A stretch of 44,076 nt of DNA. It comes from Martelella mediterranea. Lineage in GTDB: Bacteria; Pseudomonadota; Alphaproteobacteria; Rhizobiales; Rhizobiaceae. The position numbers and the translations under genes were made by a program. The notes under the pieces were generated by a model. That model did not search any database and was not told the origin of the DNA. It saw nothing but the letters and a program-made list of their open reading frames with translations. Positions 25,540 to 34,947 of the stretch are shown here, piece by piece. The stretch is taken from NCBI RefSeq assembly GCF_021021415.1, contig NZ_JAINWJ010000060.1, forward strand, positions 1 through 44,076, in the 5' to 3' direction. Numbering within the stretch: position 1 is the first letter of the stretch; each line of letters starts with the position of its first letter.

Positions 25540-25716
25540 CCGACCCCGGTCGGCTTTCCAAAGCTAAGGAGAATGCGCCGGCGGGTGGCAGTTTGGCGAA
25601 AGCGGACGATTCGTAGTTCATAGAGGCGTCCGCTGTGTTGATCGCCACGGTCACGATGACCGAACGGGGACCATCCCCGACTGCACCCTTGCCGGCACGC
25701 CGTAATCATAACGGCG
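25540..25716 (-). other. Cluster of five short hairpins upstream of the cobP gene
   Basis: Perfect inverted repeats follow one another: CCGAC/GTCGG (25540-25553), GCGGACG/CGTCCGC (25602-25633), CGGTCA/TGACCG (25648-25662), CGGGGA/TCCCCG (25665-25679) and CGCCGT/ACGGCG (25698-25716). Three have loops of 3 to 7 bases. The block fills the space between the binding-protein gene stop (25747) and the cobP start. It may be a processed or structured leader RNA, or stacked terminators of the upstream gene without U-tracts. I do not find the conserved boxes of a standard cobalamin riboswitch. Confidence 0.4.
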
Positions 25717-25746
25717 ACGAACGGGCGACGCAACAACCCTCGCCGG

Positions 25747-26748
25747 TCAGATCTTGCCGGCGACTTTGGCCGCAATGTCCTCCGGCAACCAGGCCTTCCA
25801 GACATCGGGGTAATTGGCGAGGAAATGGCGGGCGCCCGCCTCGTTACCGGCCTCTTCCTCATCCATCCAGGCCAGCACTTCGCTCACCATCCCGTTGCTC
25901 CATGAGCGCGTATTGAAATAATTCATCAGTTCGGGATTTTCGTCGACGAAATCGCCCGAGATCAGCGTGTAGACGGCCGAGACGGGATAGGTGTTGAGCT
26001 TGGGATCCGGGCAAGCCGGCACGATGGTGCAATTGTCCCATTCCTCCTTGCTGAACTCCACGCCGAAGCTGAGCTTGACCATCGGATGATTGCCGAGAAG
26101 AGCCGTCGGCGCCCAGTAATAGCCCAGCCACCCCTCTTTGCCCTCGAAGGCCCGAATAATCGATTCGTCGAGGGCGGCGGCGTCCTTCACATCGTGGAGC
26201 GCGAAGCCGGCCTCTTCCGCATCGAGCGCGCGGAACAGGTTTTCGGTCGAGGCGCGACAGGCCCAGCCCTCGGGACAGTTGAACACCGCCGGCTTGCCGC
26301 CCTCCTCGGCCGGCATGAAAAGCTCCGGATGCTGCAAGGCCTGCTGAACGGTTGTCATGCCGGGATTGGCGTCGAGGATATATTTCGGCATCCACCAGCC
26401 CTGCACCCCGCCTTCGTTCAGCAGCGCCGCCCCGAAGGCGACGCGCTTGTCGGCAACCGCCTCCTCCAGCGCCGGCGTCGTGCTTTCGAACCAAAACTCC
26501 GGCACGATATCGGGCTTGCCGTCCTTCGCGATCGAAGCGACGGCGCTGTTGGTGTCGCCTTCGACGAGCGACACCGTGCAACCGTACCCCGCTTCCATGA
26601 TCAGCTTGTCGACCCAAGCCGCAAGCCCGGCCGAGGGCCAGTTCAACTCGGCGATCGTCAGATCGCGACAGTCGGTCTCGGCTGCGGCGGCTCCGGAAAA
26701 CAAGGCAACGGCTGAGGCCAATGACAGAGCGGCGACATAGGACTTCAT
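25747..26748 (-). CDS. ABC transporter substrate-binding protein, glycine betaine/proline (ProX/OpuAC) type
   Basis: A 333-residue periplasmic binding protein. The signal peptide ends near GAAAAETD. The mature protein starts DLTIAELNWPSAGLAAWVDKLIMEAGYGC as in OpuAC-type proteins, and has WLGYYWAPTALL and a C-terminal NPELMNYFNTRSWS region. Five mature cysteines are visible (in TDCRD, YGCTV, NCPEGWACR and NCTIVPACP, among others), suggesting disulfides. No permease or ATPase gene adjoins it, so it is an orphan or serves a distant transporter. The ligand is probably a quaternary amine but cannot be fixed. Confidence 0.87.
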   Translation of the reverse strand: MKSYVAALSLASAVALFSGAAAAETDCRDLTIAELNWPSAGLAAWVDKLIMEAGYGCTVSLVEGDTNSAVASIAKDGKPDIVPEFWFESTTPALEEAVADKRVAFGAALLNEGGVQGWWMPKYILDANPGMTTVQQALQHPELFMPAEEGGKPAVFNCPEGWACRASTENLFRALDAEEAGFALHDVKDAAALDESIIRAFEGKEGWLGYYWAPTALLGNHPMVKLSFGVEFSKEEWDNCTIVPACPDPKLNTYPVSAVYTLISGDFVDENPELMNYFNTRSWSNGMVSEVLAWMDEEEAGNEAGARHFLANYPDVWKAWLPEDIAAKVAGKI

Positions 26749-27076
26749 TGTTGCTGTTTCCTCCGATCATCACATTTTAGAGCCACGGCGGGCGACATTG
26801 CCGTCTCCCGAAAGCCGTAGCACCCAATTGGTTCAAGAATACGTCTGTCGCGCTGAAATAACAAACCGCAAGTCGTGGCTTTTAGGGTGAAATCCGACCG
26901 GTTTCCGCCTTTATGCGGAAACGCTAACCAACCAGTAACGTTCTCCCGCTAGAACGGGTGTCAGCGGACGGTTGCGCGGCAAATGTCCTCCCGGCTTATC
27001 AGTTTCGCGTTTCCGGGAGTGCCGTATCAGGTATTGCGTATGCAACCGCCGCGCAGCGTCGAGCCGGGCTTCGGCG
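26749..27076. other. Intergenic region, 328 bases, no gene recognised
   Basis: No convincing coding frame or RNA gene is seen. It holds the promoter region of the minus-strand binding-protein gene and the 3' flank of the hypothetical gene that stops at 27077. Two hairpins stand out: GTTTCCGC-CTTTAT-GCGGAAAC (26901-26922) and GTTCT-CCCGCT-AGAAC (26940-26955). Neither is followed by a U-tract, so they are not classical terminators. Confidence 0.5.
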
Positions 27077-27502
27077 CTAGATTTTCTTCACCACCCAGGA
27101 ATAGCTGTCGGTCACAATATGCAGCGGCGCCGAAAAGGCGTTGGCGAGCTGCTGGCGCGTCGGCACGATGCCCATCAGCGCCGCCATCGACCCTCTTGTC
27201 AGCCGCTGGAGGCGGTTTGGCATCTCGGTTTGCGCCTGAGCGGTCGTCGTTTCGGGCATGGTTGGTGGCAAGACGGCATCCGGGTTCCGCCCGAGCGCGG
27301 CATTGACGAGCTCGCCCGGCTCCCGGCAGACGGCGATGATCGTGGGAAAACCGCTGTCGCCATAGGCCATGAGCTTGTTTTCGATCTCGCTGTCGCAGGC
27401 CTGGACAGTGGCATAGCGCGTTTCGGCCATATCGATATAGCTGCACTGGTTCAGGCTGTCATCACAGCCGAAAATCGTCATCGCAATCAACGCCGCCTGC
27501 AT
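27077..27502 (-). CDS. Hypothetical protein with paired cysteines
   Basis: A 141-residue protein I do not recognise. The ATG at 27502 has a strong GAGGTGA ribosome-binding site, which supports a real gene. The first 11 residues are mildly hydrophobic, followed by cysteines in GCDDSLNQC, VQACDSE and AVCREP. This suggests a secreted or membrane-tethered disulfide-containing protein, although the signal is short. A Pro/Thr/Gln-rich stretch (~75-95) separates an N-terminal domain from a C-terminal part ending DSYSWVVKKI. It stands alone, 249 bases before the end of cysG on the same strand. Confidence 0.65.
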   Translation of the reverse strand: MQAALIAMTIFGCDDSLNQCSYIDMAETRYATVQACDSEIENKLMAYGDSGFPTIIAVCREPGELVNAALGRNPDAVLPPTMPETTTAQAQTEMPNRLQRLTRGSMAALMGIVPTRQQLANAFSAPLHIVTDSYSWVVKKI

Positions 27503-27750
27503 GATTCACCTCGCTCGTTTCAGGGCTGAATACATCTTCCGCGCGAATGCGCCGCAAACAAGGCGCTGACAGAACTTCGCATGTCGGTGAGACCGCCGGT
27601 GAGATGGAAAGAGGCGTATAGAGATATTGATACATGCGTCGCGTCGAACTTGCGTCTTGTCCCATCTACTCCTGGTTCCTGGTCACAATCTCATCTTCAT
27701 CCCCACGGAACCGGCAGCAGAGCATTTCGAGCCTTAGCTATAGAGGTGAA

Positions 27751-29244
27751 CTATCGAGCGAGAGCGTACAGCGGCTCTGAATCGGCACCCAAAGGATTAG
27801 CGAGAACCTGTGTCGCATTTGTCGCCCCCGTAACAGCCGACTTCCGCGCAAAGACCCGGCCGACGCCGAACAGAACCGGGTTGTCATGGCCGATTTCAGC
27901 CATGCCCCGGCCAAGGCTTGCGAGCGTGCCGTGCCAGCGTCTTTCGTCGGGGCGGCTGATATTGGCGGCGATCAGGACCGGTGTTTCCGGCGGCAGGCCT
28001 TCGGCGATCAGCCGCGCGCTGATTTCGCCGGCGGTACGCCCGCCCATGTAGAACATCGTCGTTGTCGTCGGGTCGGCGATGGCGCGCCAGTCGATATCGG
28101 CGGGCAGCGCGCCCTTTTTCGAATGCCCCGTGACGAAGCGCACCGATTGGGCGCAATCGCGGTGGGTGAGCGAAGTCGTCGTGCCTGCGGCCAGCGCGCT
28201 TGCGGCGGTAATGCCGGGGATGACGGAAACAGGAATGCCCGCATCGCGAAGGGCCATGATTTCCTCGCCGGAACGCCCGAAGACCGAGGGGTCGCCGGAT
28301 TTCAGCCGCACGACACGCTTTCCGGCGCGCGCCAGATCGAGCATCATCCGGTTGATATCCTCCTGACGGCAGCTTGTCCGCCCGCCGCGTTTGCCGACCA
28401 GCATGCGCTTGGCCTCACGCCGCGCCAGTTCGAGGATTTCCGGCGCAATCAGGTCATCGAACAGGATGACGTCGGCCGCCTGCAGCGCCCGCATGGCCTT
28501 CAGCGTCAGAAGCTCGGGATCGCCCGGCCCCGCTCCGACCAGCGTGACGCTGCCCGTCTGCGGCGATGCGGCAATCCGTGTTGCCCGCGAAAGGAGCCTG
28601 TCCGCTGCACCATCATCAGGGCCGGAAGTACCAGAAAAACTCAGATCGACGAAATGCTCCCAGAAGGCCCGGCGCGCGCCGCCCGGCTTCAGTCTGGCAT
28701 TCACCCCGTCGCGTAGACCGGCCGCAAGCCCGGTCCAGTCTTTCAGCGATTTCGGCAGCAGCGTTTCGATGCGCCGCCGGATCGCCTGACCCAAAATGGG
28801 GGCCGCGCCGTCCGTTGAAATGCCGATGACAACCGGCGAGCGGTTGACGATCGAGCCGAACTGGAAGTCGCAGTAATCCGGCTTGTCGATGACGTTGACC
28901 GGTACGCCTTCAGCTTTCGCCCGCGCGCGGAAGGCCTGCGCCTCCGCGTCGTTCTCGCAATCGCCCAGCGCCAGTTCAAACGCCGTCCAATCGGCAGCCG
29001 ACCAGTGCGCGCCGGAAAGGCGCACCCGACCATCGGCCTCCAGCGCAAGCAGCGCCGCGTCGGCGACCTCGCGACCGAGAAAGACCGTGACGTCAGCCCC
29101 GGCGGCGGCCATAAGCTCTGCCTTCCAGGCGGCGGCATCACTTGCGCCCGCGATGAGCACCGCCTTGCTCTTCAGCCGGAAGAACAGCGGAAGGACGGAA
29201 AGGTCCTCCATGCGGGCGGGTGTTTTTGCGCGTCCGGTGGCCAT
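27751..29244 (-). CDS. cysG: Multifunctional siroheme synthase
   Basis: A 497-residue fusion that turns uroporphyrinogen III into siroheme. Residues ~15-215 form the precorrin-2 dehydrogenase/ferrochelatase half; ~225-480 form the SAM-dependent uroporphyrinogen III methyltransferase, with VTLVGAGPGDPELLTLKAMRALQAADVILFDDL, VGKRGG and VRLKSGDPSVFGRSGEE. The nucleotide-binding loop of the first half reads AGASDAAAWKAE instead of the usual GGGxVAxRKA. Siroheme is the cofactor of NirB, encoded upstream in the same direction, and of sulfite reductase. It starts 12 bases after nirD and closes the nitrate cluster. Confidence 0.95.
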   Translation of the reverse strand: MATGRAKTPARMEDLSVLPLFFRLKSKAVLIAGASDAAAWKAELMAAAGADVTVFLGREVADAALLALEADGRVRLSGAHWSAADWTAFELALGDCENDAEAQAFRARAKAEGVPVNVIDKPDYCDFQFGSIVNRSPVVIGISTDGAAPILGQAIRRRIETLLPKSLKDWTGLAAGLRDGVNARLKPGGARRAFWEHFVDLSFSGTSGPDDGAADRLLSRATRIAASPQTGSVTLVGAGPGDPELLTLKAMRALQAADVILFDDLIAPEILELARREAKRMLVGKRGGRTSCRQEDINRMMLDLARAGKRVVRLKSGDPSVFGRSGEEIMALRDAGIPVSVIPGITAASALAAGTTTSLTHRDCAQSVRFVTGHSKKGALPADIDWRAIADPTTTTMFYMGGRTAGEISARLIAEGLPPETPVLIAANISRPDERRWHGTLASLGRGMAEIGHDNPVLFGVGRVFARKSAVTGATNATQVLANPLGADSEPLYALAR

Positions 29245-29256
29245 GATCCGCCTCCC

Positions 29257-29592
29257 CTATTCCGCCGCCATCGGCAGCGCGGAGAGCGCAATGAAAAGCC
29301 GGCCGTCTTCGACCCGCACCGGATAGGTCTGCACCTCGCCCTCGTCTGCGCCGAGCGCCGTGCCGCTTTCCAGCGAAATCACCATATTGTGGAGCGGGCA
29401 GGTCACGGCCCTGCCATGCACAATGCCCTCGGACAGCGGACCAGCCTTGTGCGGGCAGCGGTCGTCGATGGCGAAGACCTCGTCCTCCGCGGTGCGGAAC
29501 ACCGCGATCCGCCCGAAGGCCGTATTCACGCAGCGCGCGCCGCGCCTAGGAATATCTTCGATACGGCCGATGGCGATGAAATCGTTGCTCAT
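29257..29592 (-). CDS. nirD: Assimilatory nitrite reductase small subunit (Rieske-fold)
   Basis: A 111-residue partner of NirB. Its Rieske-type fold keeps both metal-binding pairs: CPH in DDRCPHKAGPLSEG and C-x2-H in TCPLHNMV. Many NirD proteins lack these ligands, so this one may bind a [2Fe-2S] cluster and pass electrons in the NADH-dependent reduction of nitrite to ammonium. ATG at 29592 has AGGAG 6 bases upstream. It lies 10 bases after nirB. Confidence 0.95.
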   Translation of the reverse strand: MSNDFIAIGRIEDIPRRGARCVNTAFGRIAVFRTAEDEVFAIDDRCPHKAGPLSEGIVHGRAVTCPLHNMVISLESGTALGADEGEVQTYPVRVEDGRLFIALSALPMAAE

Positions 29593-29602
29593 GATAGGCT
29601 CC

Positions 29603-32050
29603 TCACTCCGCCGGCTCGGTCTGCCCGACCACGGCCATCGGCTTGAATTCGTGCTTGTCCTTGCCGGAGACGCGCTCCGACCACGGGTCGACCTGGGCGT
29701 ATTTCTGGCTTTCGACGAAGCGGTCGAAATAGGCCTTGCGCTTGTCCGCATCGTCCATGATCTGCGTGCGGACCTCGTCATAGCCGATGCGTTTTGCCCA
29801 TTTGTAGATGCGTTCCAGATAGCGGCCCTGCTCGCGGTACATCTGGGTGAGCGCCACGATATGCTCCAGCGCCTCGTCCTCGGTCTTGACCATGCCGAGC
29901 ACTTCCGTGCCCCGGATTTCGAGCCCGGCAGCTCCGGCGAAATGGATCTCGAAGCCACTATCGACGCAGATGACGCCGATATCCTTGCAGGTCGCCTCCG
30001 CGCAGTTGCGCGGACAGCCGGAAACAGCAAGCTTCAGCTTGGCTGGCGTCCACGAGCCCCACATGAACTTTTCGAGCCGGACGCCCAGACCGGTGGAATC
30101 CTGGGTGCCGAAGCGGCACCAGTCGCTGCCGACGCAGGTCTTCACCGTGCGCAGGCCCTTGGCATAGGCCTGTCCGGAGACGAAGCCCGCCTTGCCGAGG
30201 TCGGCCCAGACCGCCGGCAGGTCCTCCTTCTTCACGCCCAGCATGTCGATGCGCTGGCCGCCGGTGCATTTGACGGTCGGGATCTCGTATTTGTCGACCA
30301 CGTCGGCGATCGCGCGCAACTCCTTCGAGGACGTCACCCCGCCCCACATGCGCGGCACCACCGAATAGGTTCCATCCTTCTGGATATTGGCGTGGACGCG
30401 CTCGTTGATGAAGCGTGACTGATAGTCGTCGGCATATTCGCCGGGCCAGTCGCAGACGAGATAGTAATTGAGCGCCGGCCGGCACTTGGCGCAGCCGCAG
30501 GAGGTTTTCCATTCGAGCTCCTGCATCACGGCCGGAATGGTTTTCAGCCCCTTGGCGCGGATCAGGCGGCGCACATCGTCATGGCCGAGATCGGTGCAGC
30601 CGCAGACCGGCTGAACGGCGGCGGGGTTATAAGCATCCCCCAACGTCAGCGCCATCAGCTGCTCGACCAGCCCGGTGCAGGTGCCGCACGACGCCGAAGC
30701 CTTGGTATGGGCGCGGACATCGTCGAGCGAGGACAGGCCCTTGTCCTTGATTGCGCTGACGATCTTGCCCTTGCAGATACCGTTGCAGCCGCAGATTTCC
30801 GCGTCATCCGGAAGCGCCGCGACGGCCGCCGCCGGATCGGCCTCGGCACCGCCCTGATAGGCCTGGCCATAGATCAGAGTCTCGCGCATTTCGGAAACGT
30901 CGGTTCCGCGCTTCAGCATGTCGAAATACCAGGCGCCATCGGCGGTATCGCCGTAAAGCACCGCGCCGATGACGCGGTTATCCTGCAGGATCACGCGCTT
31001 GTAGACGCCGCGCGTGGCATCGCGCAGCACCACCTCCTCACGGTCCGGCCCCTCGGCGAAATCGCCGGCGGAAAACAGCTTGATGCCGGTAACCTTCAGC
31101 TTGGTGTTGACATGCGAGCCCTTGTATTCCGCCGCGCCACCGGCAAGCCGGTCGGCCAGCACGCCGGCGCTCTCATAGAGGGGCGCGACGAGACCGTAGC
31201 AGGTGCCGCGATGTTCGGCGCATTCACCGAGCGCGAAGATAGCGGGATCGGACGTCGCCATGCCGTCATCGACGACGATGCCGCGATTTGTTTCGAGCCC
31301 CGCATCCTTGGCAAGCCCCGCCGCCGGGCGGATGCCGACGGCCATCACCACCATGTCGGCGGAGATGATGCGGCCGTCCTCCAGCTCGACGCCTTCGACC
31401 TTGCCGTCTCCGAGGATTTGCTTGGTGTTGGCCTTGGTAATGATCTCGATACCGCGTTCGTCCAGCGCCTTTTCCAGAAGATAGGCCGCTGCCGGATCGA
31501 GCTGCCGCTCCATGATCGTGTCCATCAGGTGCAGCACGGTGACGCTCATGCCGCGCTGCTTCAGCCCGTAGGCCGCTTCAAGGCCCAGAAGCCCGCCGCC
31601 GATGACGACCGCATGGCCTTGCCCCGCGGCAATCTTCAGCATGCGATCAACGTCATCGAGATCGCGATAGGCGAGCACGCCGGGCAGATCGTGACCGGGC
31701 ACGGGGATGATGAAGGGCGAAGAGCCGGTGGCGATCACCAGCCGGTCATAGGATGCGGTGACACCGTTTTCGGCGGTCACGGTCCTTTCCTCGCGGTCGA
31801 TCTTCGACACTTTCGCGCCGCGATGCAGGGTTACGCCATGGGCTTCATACCAGTCATCGCCATGGATGATGATGTCTTCATAGGTCTTTTCACCGGAAAG
31901 CACGGGCGACAGCATGATGCGGTCGTAATTCACCCGTGGTTCGGCGTTGAAGATGGTGACGTCATAGAGGCCGGGGGCGCGCTCGAACAGGTCTTCGAGC
32001 ATGCGGCCGGGGGCCATGCCGTTTCCGATGATGACAAGTTTCTGGGCCAT
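29603..32050 (-). CDS. nirB: Assimilatory NAD(P)H-nitrite reductase large subunit
   Basis: An 815-residue cytoplasmic flavo-siroheme enzyme that reduces nitrite to ammonium. Order of domains: FAD/NAD(P)H oxidoreductase (VIIGNGMAPGRMLEDL, VVIGGGLLGLEAAYGLKQRG), two BFD-like [2Fe-2S] cysteine modules (CGCNGICKGKI...CGTC and VCGCTDLG...CGCAKC), then the siroheme/[4Fe-4S] domain with TCVGSDWC and GCPRNC. Length is normal. It starts 5 bases after the nrtCD stop and is followed by nirD and cysG, its partner subunit and the maker of its cofactor. Confidence 0.97.
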   Translation of the reverse strand: MAQKLVIIGNGMAPGRMLEDLFERAPGLYDVTIFNAEPRVNYDRIMLSPVLSGEKTYEDIIIHGDDWYEAHGVTLHRGAKVSKIDREERTVTAENGVTASYDRLVIATGSSPFIIPVPGHDLPGVLAYRDLDDVDRMLKIAAGQGHAVVIGGGLLGLEAAYGLKQRGMSVTVLHLMDTIMERQLDPAAAYLLEKALDERGIEIITKANTKQILGDGKVEGVELEDGRIISADMVVMAVGIRPAAGLAKDAGLETNRGIVVDDGMATSDPAIFALGECAEHRGTCYGLVAPLYESAGVLADRLAGGAAEYKGSHVNTKLKVTGIKLFSAGDFAEGPDREEVVLRDATRGVYKRVILQDNRVIGAVLYGDTADGAWYFDMLKRGTDVSEMRETLIYGQAYQGGAEADPAAAVAALPDDAEICGCNGICKGKIVSAIKDKGLSSLDDVRAHTKASASCGTCTGLVEQLMALTLGDAYNPAAVQPVCGCTDLGHDDVRRLIRAKGLKTIPAVMQELEWKTSCGCAKCRPALNYYLVCDWPGEYADDYQSRFINERVHANIQKDGTYSVVPRMWGGVTSSKELRAIADVVDKYEIPTVKCTGGQRIDMLGVKKEDLPAVWADLGKAGFVSGQAYAKGLRTVKTCVGSDWCRFGTQDSTGLGVRLEKFMWGSWTPAKLKLAVSGCPRNCAEATCKDIGVICVDSGFEIHFAGAAGLEIRGTEVLGMVKTEDEALEHIVALTQMYREQGRYLERIYKWAKRIGYDEVRTQIMDDADKRKAYFDRFVESQKYAQVDPWSERVSGKDKHEFKPMAVVGQTEPAE

Positions 32051-32055
32051 GTTTT

Positions 32056-33819
32056 CTACTCCGCTGCGACGCGTTTGTTGCAGGTCTGCCGGCTGATGCG
32101 CTGGTCGCGCTTCTGCCTGATGGCGGCGAGCTGTTCCTCGGCGGGCGAGGCGCCGCCTTCATAGGCTTCGAGAAACTCCAACAATTCCTCGCGGTAGGCG
32201 TAATAATCCGGGTGGTCGAGCAGCGCTTTTCTGGAGCGCGGGCGCGGCAGGTCGACCTCCATGATGTTGCCGATGCGGGCGTTCGGTCCGTTCGACATCA
32301 TCACCACCCGGTCGGCCAGCAGGATCGCTTCGTCAACATCGTGAGTGACGCAGATGGCGGTGACCTTGGTGCGCGACCAGACCTCCATCAGCACCTCCTG
32401 CAACTCCCAGCGAGTCAGGCTGTCGAGCATGCCGAAGGGCTCGTCGAGCAGCAGCAGCTTAGGCGACAGCGCGAAGGCCCGGGCAATGCCGACGCGTTGC
32501 TTCATGCCGTTCGACATGTCGGCCGCCGGCCGGTGCATGGCATCGCCAAGGCCGACGCGCTCAAGATAGTATTCGACGATATCGCGGCGCTCGGCAGGGC
32601 TTGCCTTCGGATAAACCCGGTCAACGCCGAGGGCGACATTCTCACGCGCCGTCAGCCATGGCATCAGCGAGGGGGCCTGAAACACCACGGCGCGATCCGG
32701 CCCGGCGCCGGAGATCTCGCGCCCATCGAGAATGATGCCCCCGGCATTGATCGGGTTCAGCCCCGCCGCCATGGAGAGCACTGTCGATTTTCCGCAGCCG
32801 GAATGGCCGATCACGGAAATGAACTCGCCCTTCTTCATCTTCAGGTCGAAACTGTCGACGACGGTCAGCGGGCCCTTGGGCGTCGGATAGATTTTGGTGA
32901 CGTTGGAGAATTCAACATAGCCGCTCTCGATGGCCGACTGCGCCTTTTCGCGATAGGCGGCGGGCAGCGGCTTCGAGGTCGATTTGAGCGAAATCGGAAC
33001 GACATTGGGCAACGTTTCCACCCGCGCCGTCTCCGGTTTCGCGCTGACGCCGACATCCATCAGATATTCGGTGATCGACGCGCGCAGGCGGATGAAATCG
33101 GGGTCGGAATTCATCGCCGCACGCTCACGCGGCCGGGCAATATTCACATCGAAGGACGGGCCGAAAGTGGCGTTGGGGCCGGGCGTCAGCGGCACGATCC
33201 GGTCCGCCAGAAGAATGGCCTCGTCGACATCATTGGTGACGAGAATGATGGTCTTCTTCTCTTTTTGCGAGATATCGGCAAGCTCGTCCTGGAGCTTTGC
33301 GCGGGTCAGCGCATCAAGGGCTGAAAGCGGCTCATCGAGAAGCAGCAGATCCGGCTGCATGGCAAGTGCGCGGGCGACCGAGACGCGCTGGCGCATGCCG
33401 CCTGACAGTTCCGACGGCTTGCGGTCGCGCGCATGGTTGAGGCCGACCATGGCCACATACCAGTCGACGAGCGCGGCCCGCTCCTTTGCCGGCTTGTCCT
33501 GGTGCACGGCGTCGACGGCGAGCCGCACATTGGCCTCCACCGAAAGCCAGGGCATCAGCGCATAGTTCTGGAACACGATGCCGCGCTTCGGCGACGGGCC
33601 TTCGACCGGTGCGCCGCGAAACAGGATTTCGCCGCTGTCCGGCTTATCGAGACCGGCGAGCATCGACATCAGCGTCGTCTTGCCCGCGCCGGAAAAGCCG
33701 AGGATCGCGATGAATTCGCCTTCCTGCACATCGAGCGAGATATCGGAAAGGACGGGGTTGCGCTTGACGCCTTCGCCAAAGCCCTTTTCCACGTTTCTGA
33801 GCTGAAGAATGGGTTTCAT
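32056..33819 (-). CDS. nrtCD: Nitrate ABC transporter ATPase, two nucleotide-binding domains in one chain
   Basis: A 587-residue protein with two complete ABC ATPase domains (about 5-260 and 302-555), where many systems have two genes. NBD1 has Walker A GFSGAGKT (41-48), signature LSGGM (138-142) and LLLLDEP, but its H-loop reads VTND with Asn196 in place of His. NBD2 has Walker A GHSGCGKS (338-345), a degraded signature MSNGM (435-439), LLLLDEP and an intact H-loop VTHD (His493). The second of two adjacent ATGs is chosen because AGGAGG is 5 bases before it. It powers NrtB permease, encoded just upstream. Confidence 0.95.
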   Translation of the reverse strand: MKPILQLRNVEKGFGEGVKRNPVLSDISLDVQEGEFIAILGFSGAGKTTLMSMLAGLDKPDSGEILFRGAPVEGPSPKRGIVFQNYALMPWLSVEANVRLAVDAVHQDKPAKERAALVDWYVAMVGLNHARDRKPSELSGGMRQRVSVARALAMQPDLLLLDEPLSALDALTRAKLQDELADISQKEKKTIILVTNDVDEAILLADRIVPLTPGPNATFGPSFDVNIARPRERAAMNSDPDFIRLRASITEYLMDVGVSAKPETARVETLPNVVPISLKSTSKPLPAAYREKAQSAIESGYVEFSNVTKIYPTPKGPLTVVDSFDLKMKKGEFISVIGHSGCGKSTVLSMAAGLNPINAGGIILDGREISGAGPDRAVVFQAPSLMPWLTARENVALGVDRVYPKASPAERRDIVEYYLERVGLGDAMHRPAADMSNGMKQRVGIARAFALSPKLLLLDEPFGMLDSLTRWELQEVLMEVWSRTKVTAICVTHDVDEAILLADRVVMMSNGPNARIGNIMEVDLPRPRSRKALLDHPDYYAYREELLEFLEAYEGGASPAEEQLAAIRQKRDQRISRQTCNKRVAAE

Positions 33820-33829
33820 CATGCCCTCC

Positions 33830-34906
33830 TTAGCGGTTCGCCGAATAGGTGAAGGCGGTCTGCAGCGCGAACATCACCCGGTCGAGGAAGAAGCCGATCA
33901 GGCCGATGGTGATGACGGCGACGATGATGCGGGCGAGCGAATCCGAGGACCCGTTCTGGAACTCGTCCCAGACGAACTTGCCGAGGCCGGGGTTCTGCGC
34001 CAGCATTTCCGCGGCGATCAGCACCATCCAGCCCACACCGAGCGACAACCGCATGCCGGTGAAGATCAGCGGCAGCGAGGACGGCAGGACCAGCTTGCGG
34101 ATCGTCGTCCAGGTGGAAAGCTGCAAGACCTTGCCGACATTGACGAGATCGCGATCGATCGAGGCGACCCCGAGCGCGGTGTTGATGATCGTCGGCCAGA
34201 TGGAACAGAGCGTCACCGTGATCGCCGAGATCACCATCGATTTGGGAAGAAGGTCGTTCTGGCTTTCGTAAAGCGCGGCCACCACCATGGTCACGATCGG
34301 CAGCCAGGCGAGCGGCGAGACCGGCTTGAACAGCTGGATCAGCGGATTGATCGCGCCCTCGAAGGTCTTCGACAGACCGCAGGCGATGCCGACGGGAACG
34401 GCAATCACCGTGCCGATGAAGAAACCGAGCGCGACCGTCAGCAGCGAGGTCCAGATCTGGTCGAAATAGGTCGGCTTGCCGGTATAGGGCCGCACCTTCA
34501 CCCGGTCGGCATAGCCTTCGGCGATCAACATCTGGTTGCGCTCATCCTGCCGGGCGTAAAATTCCTCGGCCTTCTGGCGCTCGGCAACATGGTCGTCCAT
34601 CAGCACCTCGGCCTGCTGGAACACCGCCGCCGGGCCGGGGATCGCGCCGAGCGAGGTATGGACCTTGGGCGCCAGGAATGCCCAGGCCGCCAGAAAAGCG
34701 AGGATGCCGATCAGAGGAACGAGCAGCATCTGTTTCAGGTCCGCCCATTGCTCCGACGGGGTATCGCCGGCGGCCAGCTTCAGAAGCGGCACGACGAAGC
34801 CGAGGCCGAAGGGGGCGAGCACCTTGCCCGACCGGTTGATCCGGGCGATGCGCCTTTCGCGGCGGGCGGCGATTTCGGGGTCCATCATGTCTGTGGCAAT
34901 GGTCAT
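33830..34906 (-). CDS. nrtB: Nitrate ABC transporter permease
   Basis: A 358-residue inner-membrane permease of the NrtB/SsuC (BPD_transp_1) family. A cytoplasmic N-terminal segment and one helix ([16 protein letters not shown]) precede a charged periplasmic stretch, then the transport domain with about six helices ([22 protein letters not shown] to the end). The EAA-like loop reads [32 protein letters not shown]. It forms the pore of the nitrate importer with NrtA outside and NrtCD inside. Confidence 0.94.
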   Translation of the reverse strand: MTIATDMMDPEIAARRERRIARINRSGKVLAPFGLGFVVPLLKLAAGDTPSEQWADLKQMLLVPLIGILAFLAAWAFLAPKVHTSLGAIPGPAAVFQQAEVLMDDHVAERQKAEEFYARQDERNQMLIAEGYADRVKVRPYTGKPTYFDQIWTSLLTVALGFFIGTVIAVPVGIACGLSKTFEGAINPLIQLFKPVSPLAWLPIVTMVVAALYESQNDLLPKSMVISAITVTLCSIWPTIINTALGVASIDRDLVNVGKVLQLSTWTTIRKLVLPSSLPLIFTGMRLSLGVGWMVLIAAEMLAQNPGLGKFVWDEFQNGSSDSLARIIVAVITIGLIGFFLDRVMFALQTAFTYSANR

Positions 34907-34947
34907 AGCGTCTGAGCCTTCCTTGTCCGTGCTGGCGTCAATCGCGC

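Noticed and set aside
25536-25746. Standard cobalamin riboswitch before cobP
   Set aside because: Only loose similarity; the conserved B12 boxes are not found on the minus strand. Reported instead as an unexplained hairpin cluster.
30581-32164. Long plus-strand frame antisense to nirB
   Set aside because: Low-complexity shadow of a strongly supported gene.
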